Origin: Saccharicrinis sp963663905
GTDB lineage: Bacteria > Bacteroidota > Bacteroidia > Bacteroidales > Marinilabiliaceae
Direction: 5' to 3'
Assembly (NCBI GenBank): GCA_963663905.2
Contig: OY760657.1
Location: 2,790,001-2,854,000, forward strand
Length of the DNA stretch: 64,000 bases
The notes under the pieces are model-generated. The model made no database searches. It had not been told where the DNA came from and was given only the letters and a program-made list of their open reading frames with translations. Below are positions 18,703-28,159 of this stretch, one piece after another. A program made the translations under genes and the position numbers. Within the stretch, counting starts at the first letter, position 1; each line of letters starts with the position of its first letter.

Positions 18703-19272
18703 CTATAAATTATAAACATGCGACAGTAATATTTTTACCCCTAACCCGATTAAAACAACTCCTCCAAAAACATCGATTCCTGTATTTATTTTATTGCCAA
18801 TCTTTCTGCCAATAATAACACCTGATGATGAAAACAAAAAGGTTAAAATGCCAATAATTACCATTGCCAGGTATATATTAATATCAATAATACCAAAACC
18901 AATTCCCACTACTAAAGCATCTATACTAGTCGCAATAGCCATTCCTATTAACAATAAATTATTTGAAGGATTAAAATTACTGCAATTGTCATCTGAAGCA
19001 GTGATGCCTTCATAAATTAATTTAAAACCAATCAGGAACAAAAGAAAAAATGCAATCCAATGATCATAATCTTCAATAACAGATTTAAAGCTACTTCCAA
19101 TCAACCATCCTATATATGGCATTACGCCCTGAAAAACTGCCATAAAAACAGCAACCTTAAAAATATGCCCTGTTCTTATACGTTTACAGCATGCCCCTGT
19201 AGTTATACTTGCAGCTAAACTATCTATAGACAATCCTACTCCAATAAGTATTAGTGAAAGAATATTCATCAT
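18703..19272 (-). CDS. mntP: Putative manganese efflux pump MntP
   Basis: About 189 aa from the ATG at 19272 (a second ATG follows at 19269; the upstream start at 19299 is unlikely because a -7 box overlaps it). Six hydrophobic helices and the two conserved Asp-containing helix motifs of MntP, LSIDSLAAS and ATSIDALVVG, identify the family, which exports Mn(II) to relieve manganese excess. Length matches the family (185-190). It is a single gene with its own promoter. No yybP-ykoY-type manganese riboswitch is visible in the very short leader. Confidence 0.9.
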   Translation of the reverse strand: MMNILSLILIGVGLSIDSLAASITTGACCKRIRTGHIFKVAVFMAVFQGVMPYIGWLIGSSFKSVIEDYDHWIAFFLLFLIGFKLIYEGITASDDNCSNFNPSNNLLLIGMAIATSIDALVVGIGFGIIDINIYLAMVIIGILTFLFSSSGVIIGRKIGNKINTGIDVFGGVVLIGLGVKILLSHVYNL

Positions 19273-19288
19273 TATTTTTTTGGTGGCG

Positions 19289-19296
19289 CAAAAGTA
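19289..19296 (-). promoter_or_regulatory. Putative -7 box for mntP (TACTTTTG)
   Basis: Minus-strand TACTTTTG fits the Bacteroidota -7 consensus and lies 17 bp before the ATG at 19272, leaving a leader of only about 10 nt. Confidence 0.55.
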
Positions 19297-19538
19297 CAAA
19301 AAATATTATCCTATGATGAATAATTATATTTAGAAGTAATCTAAAAAGGCCTATTACATATTATACATTAATAGTTTTAACAACTCTCTTAAAAAAACTA
19401 AGCACACATACCCAAACAGCTACATTTCAAAACATTAAAACTCAAAACCAAAGACACGAATACAAATTAAAATTATTACAAGACTAAGCATTCGTAACAA
19501 AATCCTGATAAATTCTCAGAATAAATTTAGGTAGCTTT

Positions 19539-19931
19539 TCAATTCATAAAATTATCAATCAGATATTGTGGAACAGGTATCGGTCTGTTATTACTTTCAT
19601 TAATCATAACCACTTTAGTATCCCCTACTGCATATATTAATCCTGAATCTGCATTTTTAAAAGTGTATTCAACCAAAAACATAACAGACCTATTTATTGT
19701 AAATACAATTTCGCAAACGGCATTATCTCCTAGGCGCATTGGATTTTTATATTTACATGAAGTTTCGGATATTACAAAGGTCTTACCCTCCTTTTTACAT
19801 CTTAAAAAATCATCCATTAACAATTCTGTTCTGGCATTTTCCATATATGTAAAATAAACAGAATTGTTTACATGCATATTCATATCAATATCGAAAAATC
19901 GAATGTTTACTGGCTGTATAAATTTCTTCAC
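19539..19931 (-). CDS. Acyl-CoA thioesterase, 4HBT hotdog family
   Basis: A 130-aa single hotdog domain. The segment RFFDIDMNMHVNNSVYFTYM carries the Asp/His/Asn pattern of 4-hydroxybenzoyl-CoA thioesterase-type enzymes, followed by the long central helix (ENARTELLMDDF) and the strands VISETSCKYKNPM and AVCEIVFT. These enzymes hydrolyse acyl-CoA or acyl-ACP in the cytoplasm; the acyl group cannot be predicted. It is divergent from era with a 110-bp shared upstream region. Confidence 0.85.
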   Translation of the reverse strand: MKKFIQPVNIRFFDIDMNMHVNNSVYFTYMENARTELLMDDFLRCKKEGKTFVISETSCKYKNPMRLGDNAVCEIVFTINRSVMFLVEYTFKNADSGLIYAVGDTKVVMINESNNRPIPVPQYLIDNFMN

Positions 19932-19985
19932 TTCTATAATTTTATCACCAAAAGTAATAGAAATTACAAATCCTTTAAATTCAAT

Positions 19986-20017
19986 TTTGTGTGAAATAGC
20001 ATATTCTCGTATCTTCG
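19986..20017 (+). promoter_or_regulatory. Bacteroidota-type promoter of era
   Basis: A -33 TTTG (19986-19989), 20 bp spacer and -7 TATCTTCG (20010-20017), ending 24 bp before the era ATG. It matches the TTTG-N~20-TAnnTTTG pattern with one mismatch in the -7 box. Confidence 0.6.
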
Positions 20018-20041
20018 CAGCATATTTAATTAAAATATTAT

Positions 20042-20926
20042 ATGAAGCATAAATCAGGATTTGTAAATATCGTTGGAAACCCTAATGTTGGTAAGTCAAC
20101 TTTAACAAATAAACTAGTAGGTGAAAAACTATCTATTATTACTTCAAAAGCACAGACTACAAGACATAGAATTCTTGGTATTGTGAATGAAGAAGACTAT
20201 CAGATTGTTTTTTCAGATACACCAGGGGTTTTAAAACCAAATTACAAGCTTCAGGAGTCTATGCTAAAGTTTTCGAAAACGGCTTTACAAGATGCTGATA
20301 TCATTATTTACATGACTGACGTTGTTGAAAAGATTGATAAAAACAATGACTTTTTAGACAGTGTAAAAAAGACTAAGTCACCTGTAATATTAGTAATTAA
20401 TAAAATTGACGAATCAAATCCTGAGCAGTTAGACGAACTTGTTTCCAGATGGAAAGAAGAACTTCCTAATGCGGAAATCTATCCAATGTCGGCCTTACAT
20501 GGATTTAATACGGATAATCTTTTAAATAGAATTAAAGAATTATTACCAGAAGGAGAACCTTATTACGATAAAGAAGCTTTAACTGACAAGCCTACGCGTT
20601 TCTTTATCTCTGAGATCATTCGAGAAAAGATATTGCTTTACTACCAAAAAGAGATTCCTTATTCTGTTGAAGTAGAAGTTGAAGAATTTAAAGAAGCTGA
20701 AGAACAGATTAATATTCGTGCTGTAATTCACGTTGCAAGAGAATCTCAAAAAGGAATTATTATTGGTCACAAAGGAAGTGCCTTAAAGAAAACCGGTACT
20801 ATGGCCAGAAAAGACATGGAAAAATTTCTTGACAAGAAGGTCTTTTTACAACTATATGTAAAGGTAACTAAAGATTGGAGAGACAAAGATGTCAATCTGC
20901 GTGGATTTGGTTATGATCCAAAATAA
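20042..20926 (+). CDS. era: GTPase Era
   Basis: A 294-aa GTPase acting in 16S rRNA maturation and 30S assembly. Visible are G1 GNPNVGKST, G2/G3 (TTRHRILG, DTPGVLKP), G4 NKID and a C-terminal KH RNA-binding domain (about 205-294) with IIIGHKGSALKKTG. Length is typical. It is followed by der after a 133-bp gap carrying its own -7 box, so the two GTPase genes are adjacent but can be transcribed separately. Confidence 0.97.
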   Translation: MKHKSGFVNIVGNPNVGKSTLTNKLVGEKLSIITSKAQTTRHRILGIVNEEDYQIVFSDTPGVLKPNYKLQESMLKFSKTALQDADIIIYMTDVVEKIDKNNDFLDSVKKTKSPVILVINKIDESNPEQLDELVSRWKEELPNAEIYPMSALHGFNTDNLLNRIKELLPEGEPYYDKEALTDKPTRFFISEIIREKILLYYQKEIPYSVEVEVEEFKEAEEQINIRAVIHVARESQKGIIIGHKGSALKKTGTMARKDMEKFLDKKVFLQLYVKVTKDWRDKDVNLRGFGYDPK

Positions 20927-21011
20927 GTGTTAAGAAAGTTGAAGTATCATTCTAATTTGTAAAAACTTAGTGTTTTTTTTGAGCTTTTTATCAGAGTGCT
21001 AAATTATTGAT

Positions 21012-21019
21012 TATCTTTG
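21012..21019 (+). promoter_or_regulatory. Putative -7 box for der (TATCTTTG)
   Basis: Exact TAnnTTTG match; the transcription start near 21026 excludes the TTG at 21027 and leaves the ATG at 21060 as start. No clear -33 box. Confidence 0.55.
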
Positions 21020-21059
21020 CACGCTTTTGAATTTAGTAAAACAAAAAACCAGCATAGAA

Positions 21060-22364
21060 ATGGGAAATATAGCAGCCATAGTAGGAAGACCTAATGTAGG
21101 TAAATCAACGCTTTTCAATAGGTTAACTGAAACTCGTACTGCAATAGTTAATGAGGAGAGCGGAGTAACACGTGATCGAATTTACGGTAAATGTATTTGG
21201 AACGGACTGGAATTTTCTGTTGTTGATACAGGAGGTTATGCAGTAGGGTCAGATGATATATTTGAAGAAGAAATTCGTAAACAGGTTCTTATTGCAATAG
21301 AAGAAGCTGACGTAATCCTTTTTATGCTTGATGTAACAACAGGTATTACTGATTATGATGAAATGGTTGCTGACATACTTCGACGAAGCAACAAACAAGT
21401 AATCATGGTTGCCAATAAGGTAGATAATCCTGAAAGATTAACTGAAGCAAGTTATTTTTACGCTCTTGGACTTGAAGAAATGTTTCCTATATCTTCAATT
21501 AACGGAGCTGGAACAGGTGAACTATTGGATAGGTTAATTGAGTTATTCCCAAGTTCAGAAAGTATTGAAGAACTTGACATACCTCGATTTGCCATTGTAG
21601 GTAGACCTAATGCAGGTAAATCATCAATTGTAAATGCTTTTATTGGCGAAGACAGAAATATTGTTACTCCAATTTCAGGTACAACAAGAGATTCTATTTA
21701 TACCCGATATAATAAATTTGGTCATGATTTTTATTTGGTAGACACAGCCGGAGTTAGAAAAAAATCAAAAGTTAATGAAGATCTTGAATTTTATAGTGTA
21801 ATGAGAGCCATTCGCGCTATTGAAAATTCAGATGTATGTCTTTTAATGATTGATGCCACTCGTGGTGTTGAAAGTCAGGACCAAAAGATTTTTCAGTTAA
21901 TCCAAAGAAATAAAAAAGGTATTGTTGTTTTAATCAACAAGTGGGATTTGGTTGAAAAAGATACCATGACACTTAAGAGATACGAAGATCAGGTAAAAGA
22001 AAAATTTGCTCCTTTTGTAGATTTTCCGATTGTCTTCACTTCTGTATTGACAAAACAGCGTATTCATAAAGCACTAGAAATGGCTGTTCAGGTATACGAA
22101 AATAAAACTCGTAAAATACCCACTTCAAAGTTAAATGAAGCCATGCAACAAATAGTGCATGACAATCCACCACCATCAACAAAAGGTAAATACATTAAAA
22201 TTAAGTACATTATGCAGTTGCCAACTAACACGCCTGCATTTGCATTTTTCTGTAATTTACCTCAGTATGTAAAAGATCCGTACAAAAGGTTTTTAGAAAA
22301 TAAACTTAGAAAGATGTGGGATTTTTCAGGGGTACCTATTCAAATTTTTATGCGTAAAAAATAA
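21060..22364 (+). CDS. der: Ribosome biogenesis GTPase Der (EngA)
   Basis: A 434-aa protein starting at the ATG at 21060 (MGNIAAIVGRPNVGKST), preferred to the upstream TTG at 21027 on promoter grounds and because Der proteins begin just before the first G1 motif. Two tandem GTPase domains (about 3-160 with GRPNVGKST, DTGG, NKVD; about 175-345 with GRPNAGKSS, DTAG, NKWD) and a C-terminal KH-like domain (about 350-434). Der is needed for 50S subunit assembly. A perfect terminator follows. Confidence 0.97.
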   Translation: MGNIAAIVGRPNVGKSTLFNRLTETRTAIVNEESGVTRDRIYGKCIWNGLEFSVVDTGGYAVGSDDIFEEEIRKQVLIAIEEADVILFMLDVTTGITDYDEMVADILRRSNKQVIMVANKVDNPERLTEASYFYALGLEEMFPISSINGAGTGELLDRLIELFPSSESIEELDIPRFAIVGRPNAGKSSIVNAFIGEDRNIVTPISGTTRDSIYTRYNKFGHDFYLVDTAGVRKKSKVNEDLEFYSVMRAIRAIENSDVCLLMIDATRGVESQDQKIFQLIQRNKKGIVVLINKWDLVEKDTMTLKRYEDQVKEKFAPFVDFPIVFTSVLTKQRIHKALEMAVQVYENKTRKIPTSKLNEAMQQIVHDNPPPSTKGKYIKIKYIMQLPTNTPAFAFFCNLPQYVKDPYKRFLENKLRKMWDFSGVPIQIFMRKK

Positions 22365-22387
22365 AATTACATTAAATTAAAATACTT

Positions 22388-22418
22388 AAGGATTAGATTT
22401 CTCTAATCCTTTTTTTTA
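22388..22418 (+). terminator. Rho-independent terminator after der
   Basis: AAGGATTAGA pairs perfectly with TCTAATCCTT around TTTC, with a T7 run. Confidence 0.93.
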
Positions 22419-22433
22419 TTTCATGATTTTCTA

Positions 22434-22465
22434 TTTGGATGTAGTTTAAATAAAAATTATTTTTG
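22434..22465 (+). promoter_or_regulatory. Bacteroidota-type promoter of the hemerythrin/LuxR operon
   Basis: TTTG (22434-22437), exactly 20 bp spacer, TATTTTTG (22458-22465): a full -33/-7 match. The predicted start is near 22472, so the TTG at 22463 cannot be the start codon; the ATG at 22484 is used. Confidence 0.7.
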
Positions 22466-22483
22466 AAAAAAAATATTATCACT

Positions 22484-23209
22484 ATGCTCATAACAGCTGA
22501 TATGAAAATGGCCGATTTAATCCATATGGATTTTCAACTATTGGCAGTTATCCAAAGAATTGGAATAAATCTTGGATTTAGGGAAAAAACTATTGATGAA
22601 GTTTGTCAGGAAAACAATGTTGATACTGACTTCTTTATTCAGGTGGCTCGTTCATTTCATGATCAGGATTATTTCCCTAAAGAAAAATTTTTCACATTCA
22701 AAGCTGAATGGCTAATAAGTTTCTTAAGAAGAACACATCAATGCATTTTAGAATACAAGATTCCGGAGATTAAGGAAAAGATTGAATTAATGGTTGAAGA
22801 TCTTAAAGAAACAACTAAGAATTACGAGCTAATTAAGAATTTCTTTACTGAGTATATCCGGGAATTAAGTATTCATATGGAACTAGAAGAGAGTAAAGTA
22901 TTTCCATATGTTATTGCTCTATCCGAATCTCTTGCTGCCAATAAAAAAACAGAAGAATTTGAAAAGAAATTCAATAACTATAATATTCAAAAATACCTTG
23001 AAGATCATAACGACATTGAAGAAAAGGTATATGATCTAAAAAATATACTGATTAAATATTTACCGCCACCAATTGACAGCTGCAAATATAACTCACTATT
23101 GTTTGAGATCTTCAAATTAGAAAAAGATCTAAAGGATCATTCCAAGTTAGAAGATAAAGTCCTCATTCCAAAAGTAAAGTTAATGGAAACCGCATTAGAA
23201 AACCTTTAA
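22484..23209 (+). CDS. Hemerythrin-domain protein, RIC/YtfE-like
   Basis: A 241-aa protein from the ATG at 22484. Residues about 1-65 resemble the ScdA/DUF542 N-terminal domain of iron-sulfur repair (RIC/YtfE) proteins but lack the usual Cys-Cys. Residues about 80-241 form a four-helix hemerythrin domain with iron ligand candidates in RRTHQCI, IHMELEESKVFP, EDHNDIEE and DHSKLEDKVLIPKV. RIC proteins repair Fe-S clusters after nitric oxide or oxidative damage. It lies 10 bp before the LuxR-type regulator gene; the pair is a common Bacteroidota arrangement, suggesting a stress-responsive operon. The repair role is inferred. Confidence 0.8.
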   Translation: MLITADMKMADLIHMDFQLLAVIQRIGINLGFREKTIDEVCQENNVDTDFFIQVARSFHDQDYFPKEKFFTFKAEWLISFLRRTHQCILEYKIPEIKEKIELMVEDLKETTKNYELIKNFFTEYIRELSIHMELEESKVFPYVIALSESLAANKKTEEFEKKFNNYNIQKYLEDHNDIEEKVYDLKNILIKYLPPPIDSCKYNSLLFEIFKLEKDLKDHSKLEDKVLIPKVKLMETALENL

Positions 23210-23219
23210 ATTTACAATA

Positions 23220-23798
23220 ATGGTAAGGATATTAGTTGCAGAGCCTTCATATTTAGTGAGAAAAGGATTATCCACTATTTTAAATGAGTTAAAAACTGTT
23301 ACTCAAATTGAAGAGATATCAGGTGCCGATGATATAAAAGAAGCTTTGGTTTCAATTTTACCAAATCTGATAATTATTAATACTACTTTAAGTAGCCTAC
23401 ATCAAGTAGAAGAGGATATTAGAAAACATGCGCCAGACGCAACAATAATTTCCATTTTCAACACGCCTTTACCTAAAAACACTAACGATAAAACGCTTTC
23501 TGTTTTTGATGACAAGTCGATACTGATTAATAAAATACGCACTCAGGTAAAGAACGTACAGCAGACCTCAATGCTACAGGAAAATTCGGAAGAATTGAGT
23601 GAACGCGAAAGAGAGGTCCTGCAAAAAATTGCTTTGGGCAAAACCAACAAAGAAGTTGCTAACGAGCTATTTATTAGTACACATACAGTAATTTCTCACA
23701 GAAAAAACATAACAAGAAAATTAGGAATTAAAACAGTTTCTGGTTTAACTGTATATGCCATTTTAAATCAAATAATAAGCATGGAAGATATTTCCTAA
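23220..23798 (+). CDS. LuxR-family regulator with a degenerate receiver domain
   Basis: A 192-aa protein: receiver-like N-terminal domain (about 1-110) and LuxR/GerE HTH (about 128-190; LSEREREVLQKIALGKTNKE, LFISTHTVISHRKNI). The position of the phospho-accepting Asp is Asn54 (IIINTTL), and the acidic pair near the start is reduced to Glu8, so classical phosphorylation is unlikely; it may respond to a protein or ligand instead. It is cotranscribed with the hemerythrin gene. Its stop overlaps the stop of the convergent histidine kinase gene by a few bases. Confidence 0.85.
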   Translation: MVRILVAEPSYLVRKGLSTILNELKTVTQIEEISGADDIKEALVSILPNLIIINTTLSSLHQVEEDIRKHAPDATIISIFNTPLPKNTNDKTLSVFDDKSILINKIRTQVKNVQQTSMLQENSEELSEREREVLQKIALGKTNKEVANELFISTHTVISHRKNITRKLGIKTVSGLTVYAILNQIISMEDIS

Positions 23799-26700
23799 TC
23801 ATCGTAATTAGGAAATTCAACATAAAAGGATGTTCCTTCATTAATCTTTGTACTAAACCAAATCTTTCCTTTACTATTTACTACTATATTTTTTACAATA
23901 GCTAATCCCAATCCCATACCACTACTTTTCGTTGTAAAATTTGGAGAAAATAACTTTTCCTGTATTTCTTCATCGATACCTAATCCATTATCAGTTATTT
24001 GTATTACAACATGATTTTCCTTTGTATAGACTTCTACTTCAATTACACCTTTTCTTTTTGATGGAATAGATTGGATTGCATTTTTTATAAGATTTGTAAA
24101 AACACTATTCATTTGTTCAGGATCTGCATAAATCCAATATTTTTCAATACTGTTTTTATTTACTACAAAATCTAATTCCTTTGCTTTATCAAATAACGAA
24201 ACACAATGCATTAAGACCTCAACAACATCAATTTTCTTCCTTTTAGCAATAGGCATCTTGGCAAAGTTCGAAAATTCTGATGCAATATTTGATAAATTAT
24301 CTATTTGATCAACTAACGTAGTTGAAACCTTCTTAAGCTTTTCATCAAAATCAGAGGCATTGTCTTTATAAGCTCTTTCTAAGTATTGAATACTAAGCTT
24401 CATTGGTGTTAAAGGATTCTTTATTTCATGAGCAATCTGGCGTGCCATCTCTCTCCAAGCCATCTCCCTTTCTGATTTAGCAAGTTTTTCTACACTTTCC
24501 GATAACTCTTCAACCATTCGATTATACTCAATAACCAACTGCCCTATTTCATCCTTACCTTTATATTCAATCTTTTCATTTCTCTTACCCAGACTTAACT
24601 GTCCCATTTTCGATTGAATCACCTTTAAGGGATGTGTAATTCTTCGAGACACAACCACTGTAAGTCCAATTACGATAATTAAAAATATAAGATAAAAGTT
24701 GATGATACCCATTACCAAAGACGATATCTCATCACGTAATTCACTTGTTCCGACAAAATACGGCATATTTAAATACGCAAGCACCTTTTTATTATCATTA
24801 ATAAAAGGAACATACACAGATAAGTATTTTAAACTTCCAATTGCTTCTTCATGAATAAACTCAACTTCGCCTTTTCGATTCAATTCAATATATCCCCTGC
24901 TGTTCATTAAATGCCCCGATAAACCTTTATCAAATAACTCTGGACGAGATGTTGCTATTAATCTGCCATTGGTTCCATATAAATTTAAATCGGCATAAAA
25001 TACACTAGAGAACTTTTTCAGTAAATACTCTAGAAATTCTTCCATATCAGGAGTAAGCTCATCTTCAGTTCCTAGCCTATGCTCCATTTCCATTAAAACA
25101 GATCGCATCTTTTCAGAAAGTATCTGGTTATTTTTTATCTCGAAACTTCTAATTGTTTGCCATACAGACCCACTTGCTATCACTAACAATAAAGCCATCA
25201 TTAAGCCTATAAAAGCAATTTGTATACGCTCCTGTACTGTAAATTCATACATTATACGTCCTCGTTTAAGTCGTGTTAACAGGATTAGAAAAGAACCAAA
25301 AATAAAAAATGAAACAAACAATATTGAAAAGGCTATCAGTATCATAGAGAAATTAACTATCGGCAGTGACAGTATGATACATACATTATCCTGAGGTTGA
25401 TAAATTAAATGAGAAAAATCCTCAGAATTAAAAAATCTAAAGCTTTTTACCTTAGTTGTTAACCTATTTAACTGAATTGGATATTTAAAATCTCCCACTT
25501 CTTTCGCCAATTGACCATCAACATATTTTGCATAGGAATAATTTGCCAACGGTTCTTTTAATTTGCTTTCTCGTTCAGATAATAATAATTCAGGATAACC
25601 GGGACCTTCAAAAAAGGGTTTTGAAACTAACTCTAAATACAAACACGTTTCTTTTGCAGAATCACCTTCAAAAAATTTAAATACACCAAAGTAAGTTACC
25701 TGATCAGCCTGGTTTTTTAAGAAATAAAAATGTTTACTATCTAATACCCAGGAACCATCTGTTGTAAGCAGCTTATTAAAATACTCGTAACAATTATGTT
25801 TCTCATTACTAGCATTTACAATTACATCTCCTCCGGGCCAACATGGAATAACTTGCAATTCGTAACGCTCCAGATACCCATGAAAATAATTTATTTTAAG
25901 ATATTTGGTAATAGCTTCTATATCAAGCTCTTTTTTAGAAACTTCAGTTATTATTGTTGAGTCACTAGCTAAAGCCTCCTCTAATTCTTTTAATAATAAT
26001 TCAGAAAGAGGATCTTCCTCTATAGATAACCTAAATGAAAGATTTTCTATTAACAGTTTACGCTCTTCTCTTTCTTTATTATAATTATGAAAGTAGAATG
26101 AATATACAGAGAAAACTGAAAAAACTGCTACAAACCAAATAAATGTAGAGTACGCATGATAACTTTTACGACGGGTAACCCATATAAGCATATTAGCCAC
26201 AACTAAAAACATAAATGAGTAAACCCAAAAAATGATATTAAAACTATAAAGTGCAAGTATTACAACAACAATAGATACAATAATTGATAGTGTTTTCTTA
26301 CTTACTTGCTTTAAGAAAATAATAAACACTTTCTCCATTACAAGAACTACCGATAGTAGCAATAAACTTATAATAAAGAATCTAACAAGATCTAAAAACT
26401 GTATATCAGAAACCTTAAATAATATTGGAGCCGATAAAGAGTTAGAAACCAATATTTTAACAATATAATTTTGAATATGCCAAAATCCAAAAGTTAAAGC
26501 TAAAACGCCAGCAATAATTAAATTTCGATAAAACCTGTTTTTATTCAGTTTTAATATATAAGAAGGAGCTAGAACATATTTATAAAAAATAAAAGCTTCT
26601 GAAAAAACTAAAATTGCAAACAACAATAAACTTCCCAAGTTTGGGAATAATTGAGTTGCTCCAAAATAAACAGGTGAAAATAAATAAGTTTCAAAGAGAA

Positions 26701-27481
26701 AAGAAGGATATTGATAATGGATATGAAGCCAATATATTAGCGAGCTAATAACTATACTAGCAATAAAAACCAAGTAATTATATAAATTAGATTTTTGTTG
26801 CTTTATTGCACGAATAACAACTTGTATATAAAGTATAATACTTAAAAGTAAGAATACAATACCCCAATTAGCATAGGTTGGATTTGATTCTTTACAATCC
26901 TGTGCGGTGAACAAATAATGTCCTTCAATATCATATACTTTCTCACCTTTTACATTAGGATCAACGCATATTTTCTTACAAAATGCAACAGGGATATCAA
27001 TAGCAAACTCCTCCTTTAAAAACTCATTACTATAAGAGTATTCAGTCTTTATACCAATTAAACAAAAAATATCCCAGTCTTTATATTTTTTACTTTTTAT
27101 TAAATACCATGTATTACCAAATAAAGCTACTCTTTGTTTTAGTAACGAAACATCCTCATTTCTAAATGGTAATACTTGATTAGTCCAACAACATAAAGAA
27201 TCCCCTTTATAGACTAAAACCTCAATACCTTCAGGTTTTGATGCCATGGTTGTATCCACCGCTTTCCATTCATCAGCATTCGTTAAATACGATTTGAATT
27301 CCTTAACATAACGTTCTGATTCAACAACCTGTTGCTGAAGAATATTTTGAAACCGCAAAGAACTAAAGGACTGATTATTGTAATTATAATATGCCCATGA
27401 AAAAAGCCAGGTAACTAAAATTGAAGCAAACAATAACAATACCTGCCAGGAAAAAAGAAAACGCTTTAGTCGATATTGCAT
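23795..27481 (-). CDS. Very large membrane sensor histidine kinase (NtrY-like)
   Basis: A 1228-aa protein. The N-terminal ~730 residues contain one membrane helix, a periplasmic segment, a block of about eight hydrophobic helices (about 205-465), a second extracytoplasmic domain and another helix pair. Then come a further sensor segment (about 760-950), HAMP (about 955-1005, RRITHPLKVIQ), HisKA with IAHEIKNPLTPMKLS (His1018) and HATPase with ITDNGLGI and GMGLGLAIVKNI. The kinase core resembles NtrY. Its response regulator is not adjacent: the nearest regulator, the convergent LuxR gene, lacks the phospho-Asp. It is 12 bp downstream of rlmH and probably cotranscribed with it. Confidence 0.87.
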   Translation of the reverse strand: MQYRLKRFLFSWQVLLLFASILVTWLFSWAYYNYNNQSFSSLRFQNILQQQVVESERYVKEFKSYLTNADEWKAVDTTMASKPEGIEVLVYKGDSLCCWTNQVLPFRNEDVSLLKQRVALFGNTWYLIKSKKYKDWDIFCLIGIKTEYSYSNEFLKEEFAIDIPVAFCKKICVDPNVKGEKVYDIEGHYLFTAQDCKESNPTYANWGIVFLLLSIILYIQVVIRAIKQQKSNLYNYLVFIASIVISSLIYWLHIHYQYPSFLFETYLFSPVYFGATQLFPNLGSLLLFAILVFSEAFIFYKYVLAPSYILKLNKNRFYRNLIIAGVLALTFGFWHIQNYIVKILVSNSLSAPILFKVSDIQFLDLVRFFIISLLLLSVVLVMEKVFIIFLKQVSKKTLSIIVSIVVVILALYSFNIIFWVYSFMFLVVANMLIWVTRRKSYHAYSTFIWFVAVFSVFSVYSFYFHNYNKEREERKLLIENLSFRLSIEEDPLSELLLKELEEALASDSTIITEVSKKELDIEAITKYLKINYFHGYLERYELQVIPCWPGGDVIVNASNEKHNCYEYFNKLLTTDGSWVLDSKHFYFLKNQADQVTYFGVFKFFEGDSAKETCLYLELVSKPFFEGPGYPELLLSERESKLKEPLANYSYAKYVDGQLAKEVGDFKYPIQLNRLTTKVKSFRFFNSEDFSHLIYQPQDNVCIILSLPIVNFSMILIAFSILFVSFFIFGSFLILLTRLKRGRIMYEFTVQERIQIAFIGLMMALLLVIASGSVWQTIRSFEIKNNQILSEKMRSVLMEMEHRLGTEDELTPDMEEFLEYLLKKFSSVFYADLNLYGTNGRLIATSRPELFDKGLSGHLMNSRGYIELNRKGEVEFIHEEAIGSLKYLSVYVPFINDNKKVLAYLNMPYFVGTSELRDEISSLVMGIINFYLIFLIIVIGLTVVVSRRITHPLKVIQSKMGQLSLGKRNEKIEYKGKDEIGQLVIEYNRMVEELSESVEKLAKSEREMAWREMARQIAHEIKNPLTPMKLSIQYLERAYKDNASDFDEKLKKVSTTLVDQIDNLSNIASEFSNFAKMPIAKRKKIDVVEVLMHCVSLFDKAKELDFVVNKNSIEKYWIYADPEQMNSVFTNLIKNAIQSIPSKRKGVIEVEVYTKENHVVIQITDNGLGIDEEIQEKLFSPNFTTKSSGMGLGLAIVKNIVVNSKGKIWFSTKINEGTSFYVEFPNYDD

Positions 27482-27493
27482 ATAATAATAAAT

Positions 27494-27967
27494 CTAATCG
27501 TGATGATAGGGTTGATTCTTTAAAATAGTCATTGCCCTGTATAATTGCTCTGTAAAAATTAAACGTACCATTTGGTGAGAAAATGTCATCTTTGATAATG
27601 AAACTTTTCCGTTACTTTGCGAATAAACCTGGTCCGAAAAACCATATGGCCCTCCTACAACAAACACCAATCGCTTAAGGCCTCTTAACAATTTTTGTTC
27701 CATAAATCCTGAAAATTCACGAGAAGAGAAAAGCTTACCTCCTTCATCCAACAATATAACCTCATCTCCTGGCTGACATTGTTGCAATATAAGTTCTCCT
27801 TCCTTTTCTTTTTGCTGAACCTCAGATAAGTTTTTAGTATTTTTGATATCCGGAATTATTTTAATCTCAAAAGGAATATAGTGTTTCAAGCGATCTACAT
27901 ACTTATTAATACCAGTATCTAAATATTTTTCATCTGTTTTTCCTATCAATACTAAAACTACCTTCAT
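27494..27967 (-). CDS. rlmH: 23S rRNA (pseudouridine1915-N3)-methyltransferase RlmH
   Basis: A 157-aa SPOUT methyltransferase acting on pseudouridine 1915 of 23S rRNA in assembled 70S ribosomes. The SAM-binding trefoil knot is marked by VVGGPYGFSD and SLSKMTFSHQMVRLIFTEQL, ending with the expected YRAMTILKNQPYHH. Length is exactly that of the family. It leads a two-gene unit with the large histidine kinase. Confidence 0.96.
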   Translation of the reverse strand: MKVVLVLIGKTDEKYLDTGINKYVDRLKHYIPFEIKIIPDIKNTKNLSEVQQKEKEGELILQQCQPGDEVILLDEGGKLFSSREFSGFMEQKLLRGLKRLVFVVGGPYGFSDQVYSQSNGKVSLSKMTFSHQMVRLIFTEQLYRAMTILKNQPYHHD

Positions 27968-28132
27968 GTATAAAACCTTTACTATTTATATGTCAATCTT
28001 GCAATGAATCCCAAAAATATAAAATATTAGAACCATTTTAAGATACCTCCGTATAAAAAGCTTGAAAAGGGGAATTTTATTGAAAACATGCAAATTCAAT
28101 TCAAATTAATGGTTTAGTATTTGTAATACTAT

Positions 28133-28140
28133 TACTTTTG
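28133..28140 (+). promoter_or_regulatory. Putative -7 box (TACTTTTG) for the DUF4783-nadC operon
   Basis: Exact TAnnTTTG match 19 bp before the ATG at 28160; -33 box not clear. Confidence 0.5.
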
Positions 28141-28159
28141 TTTCACCAAAAAATAAAAA

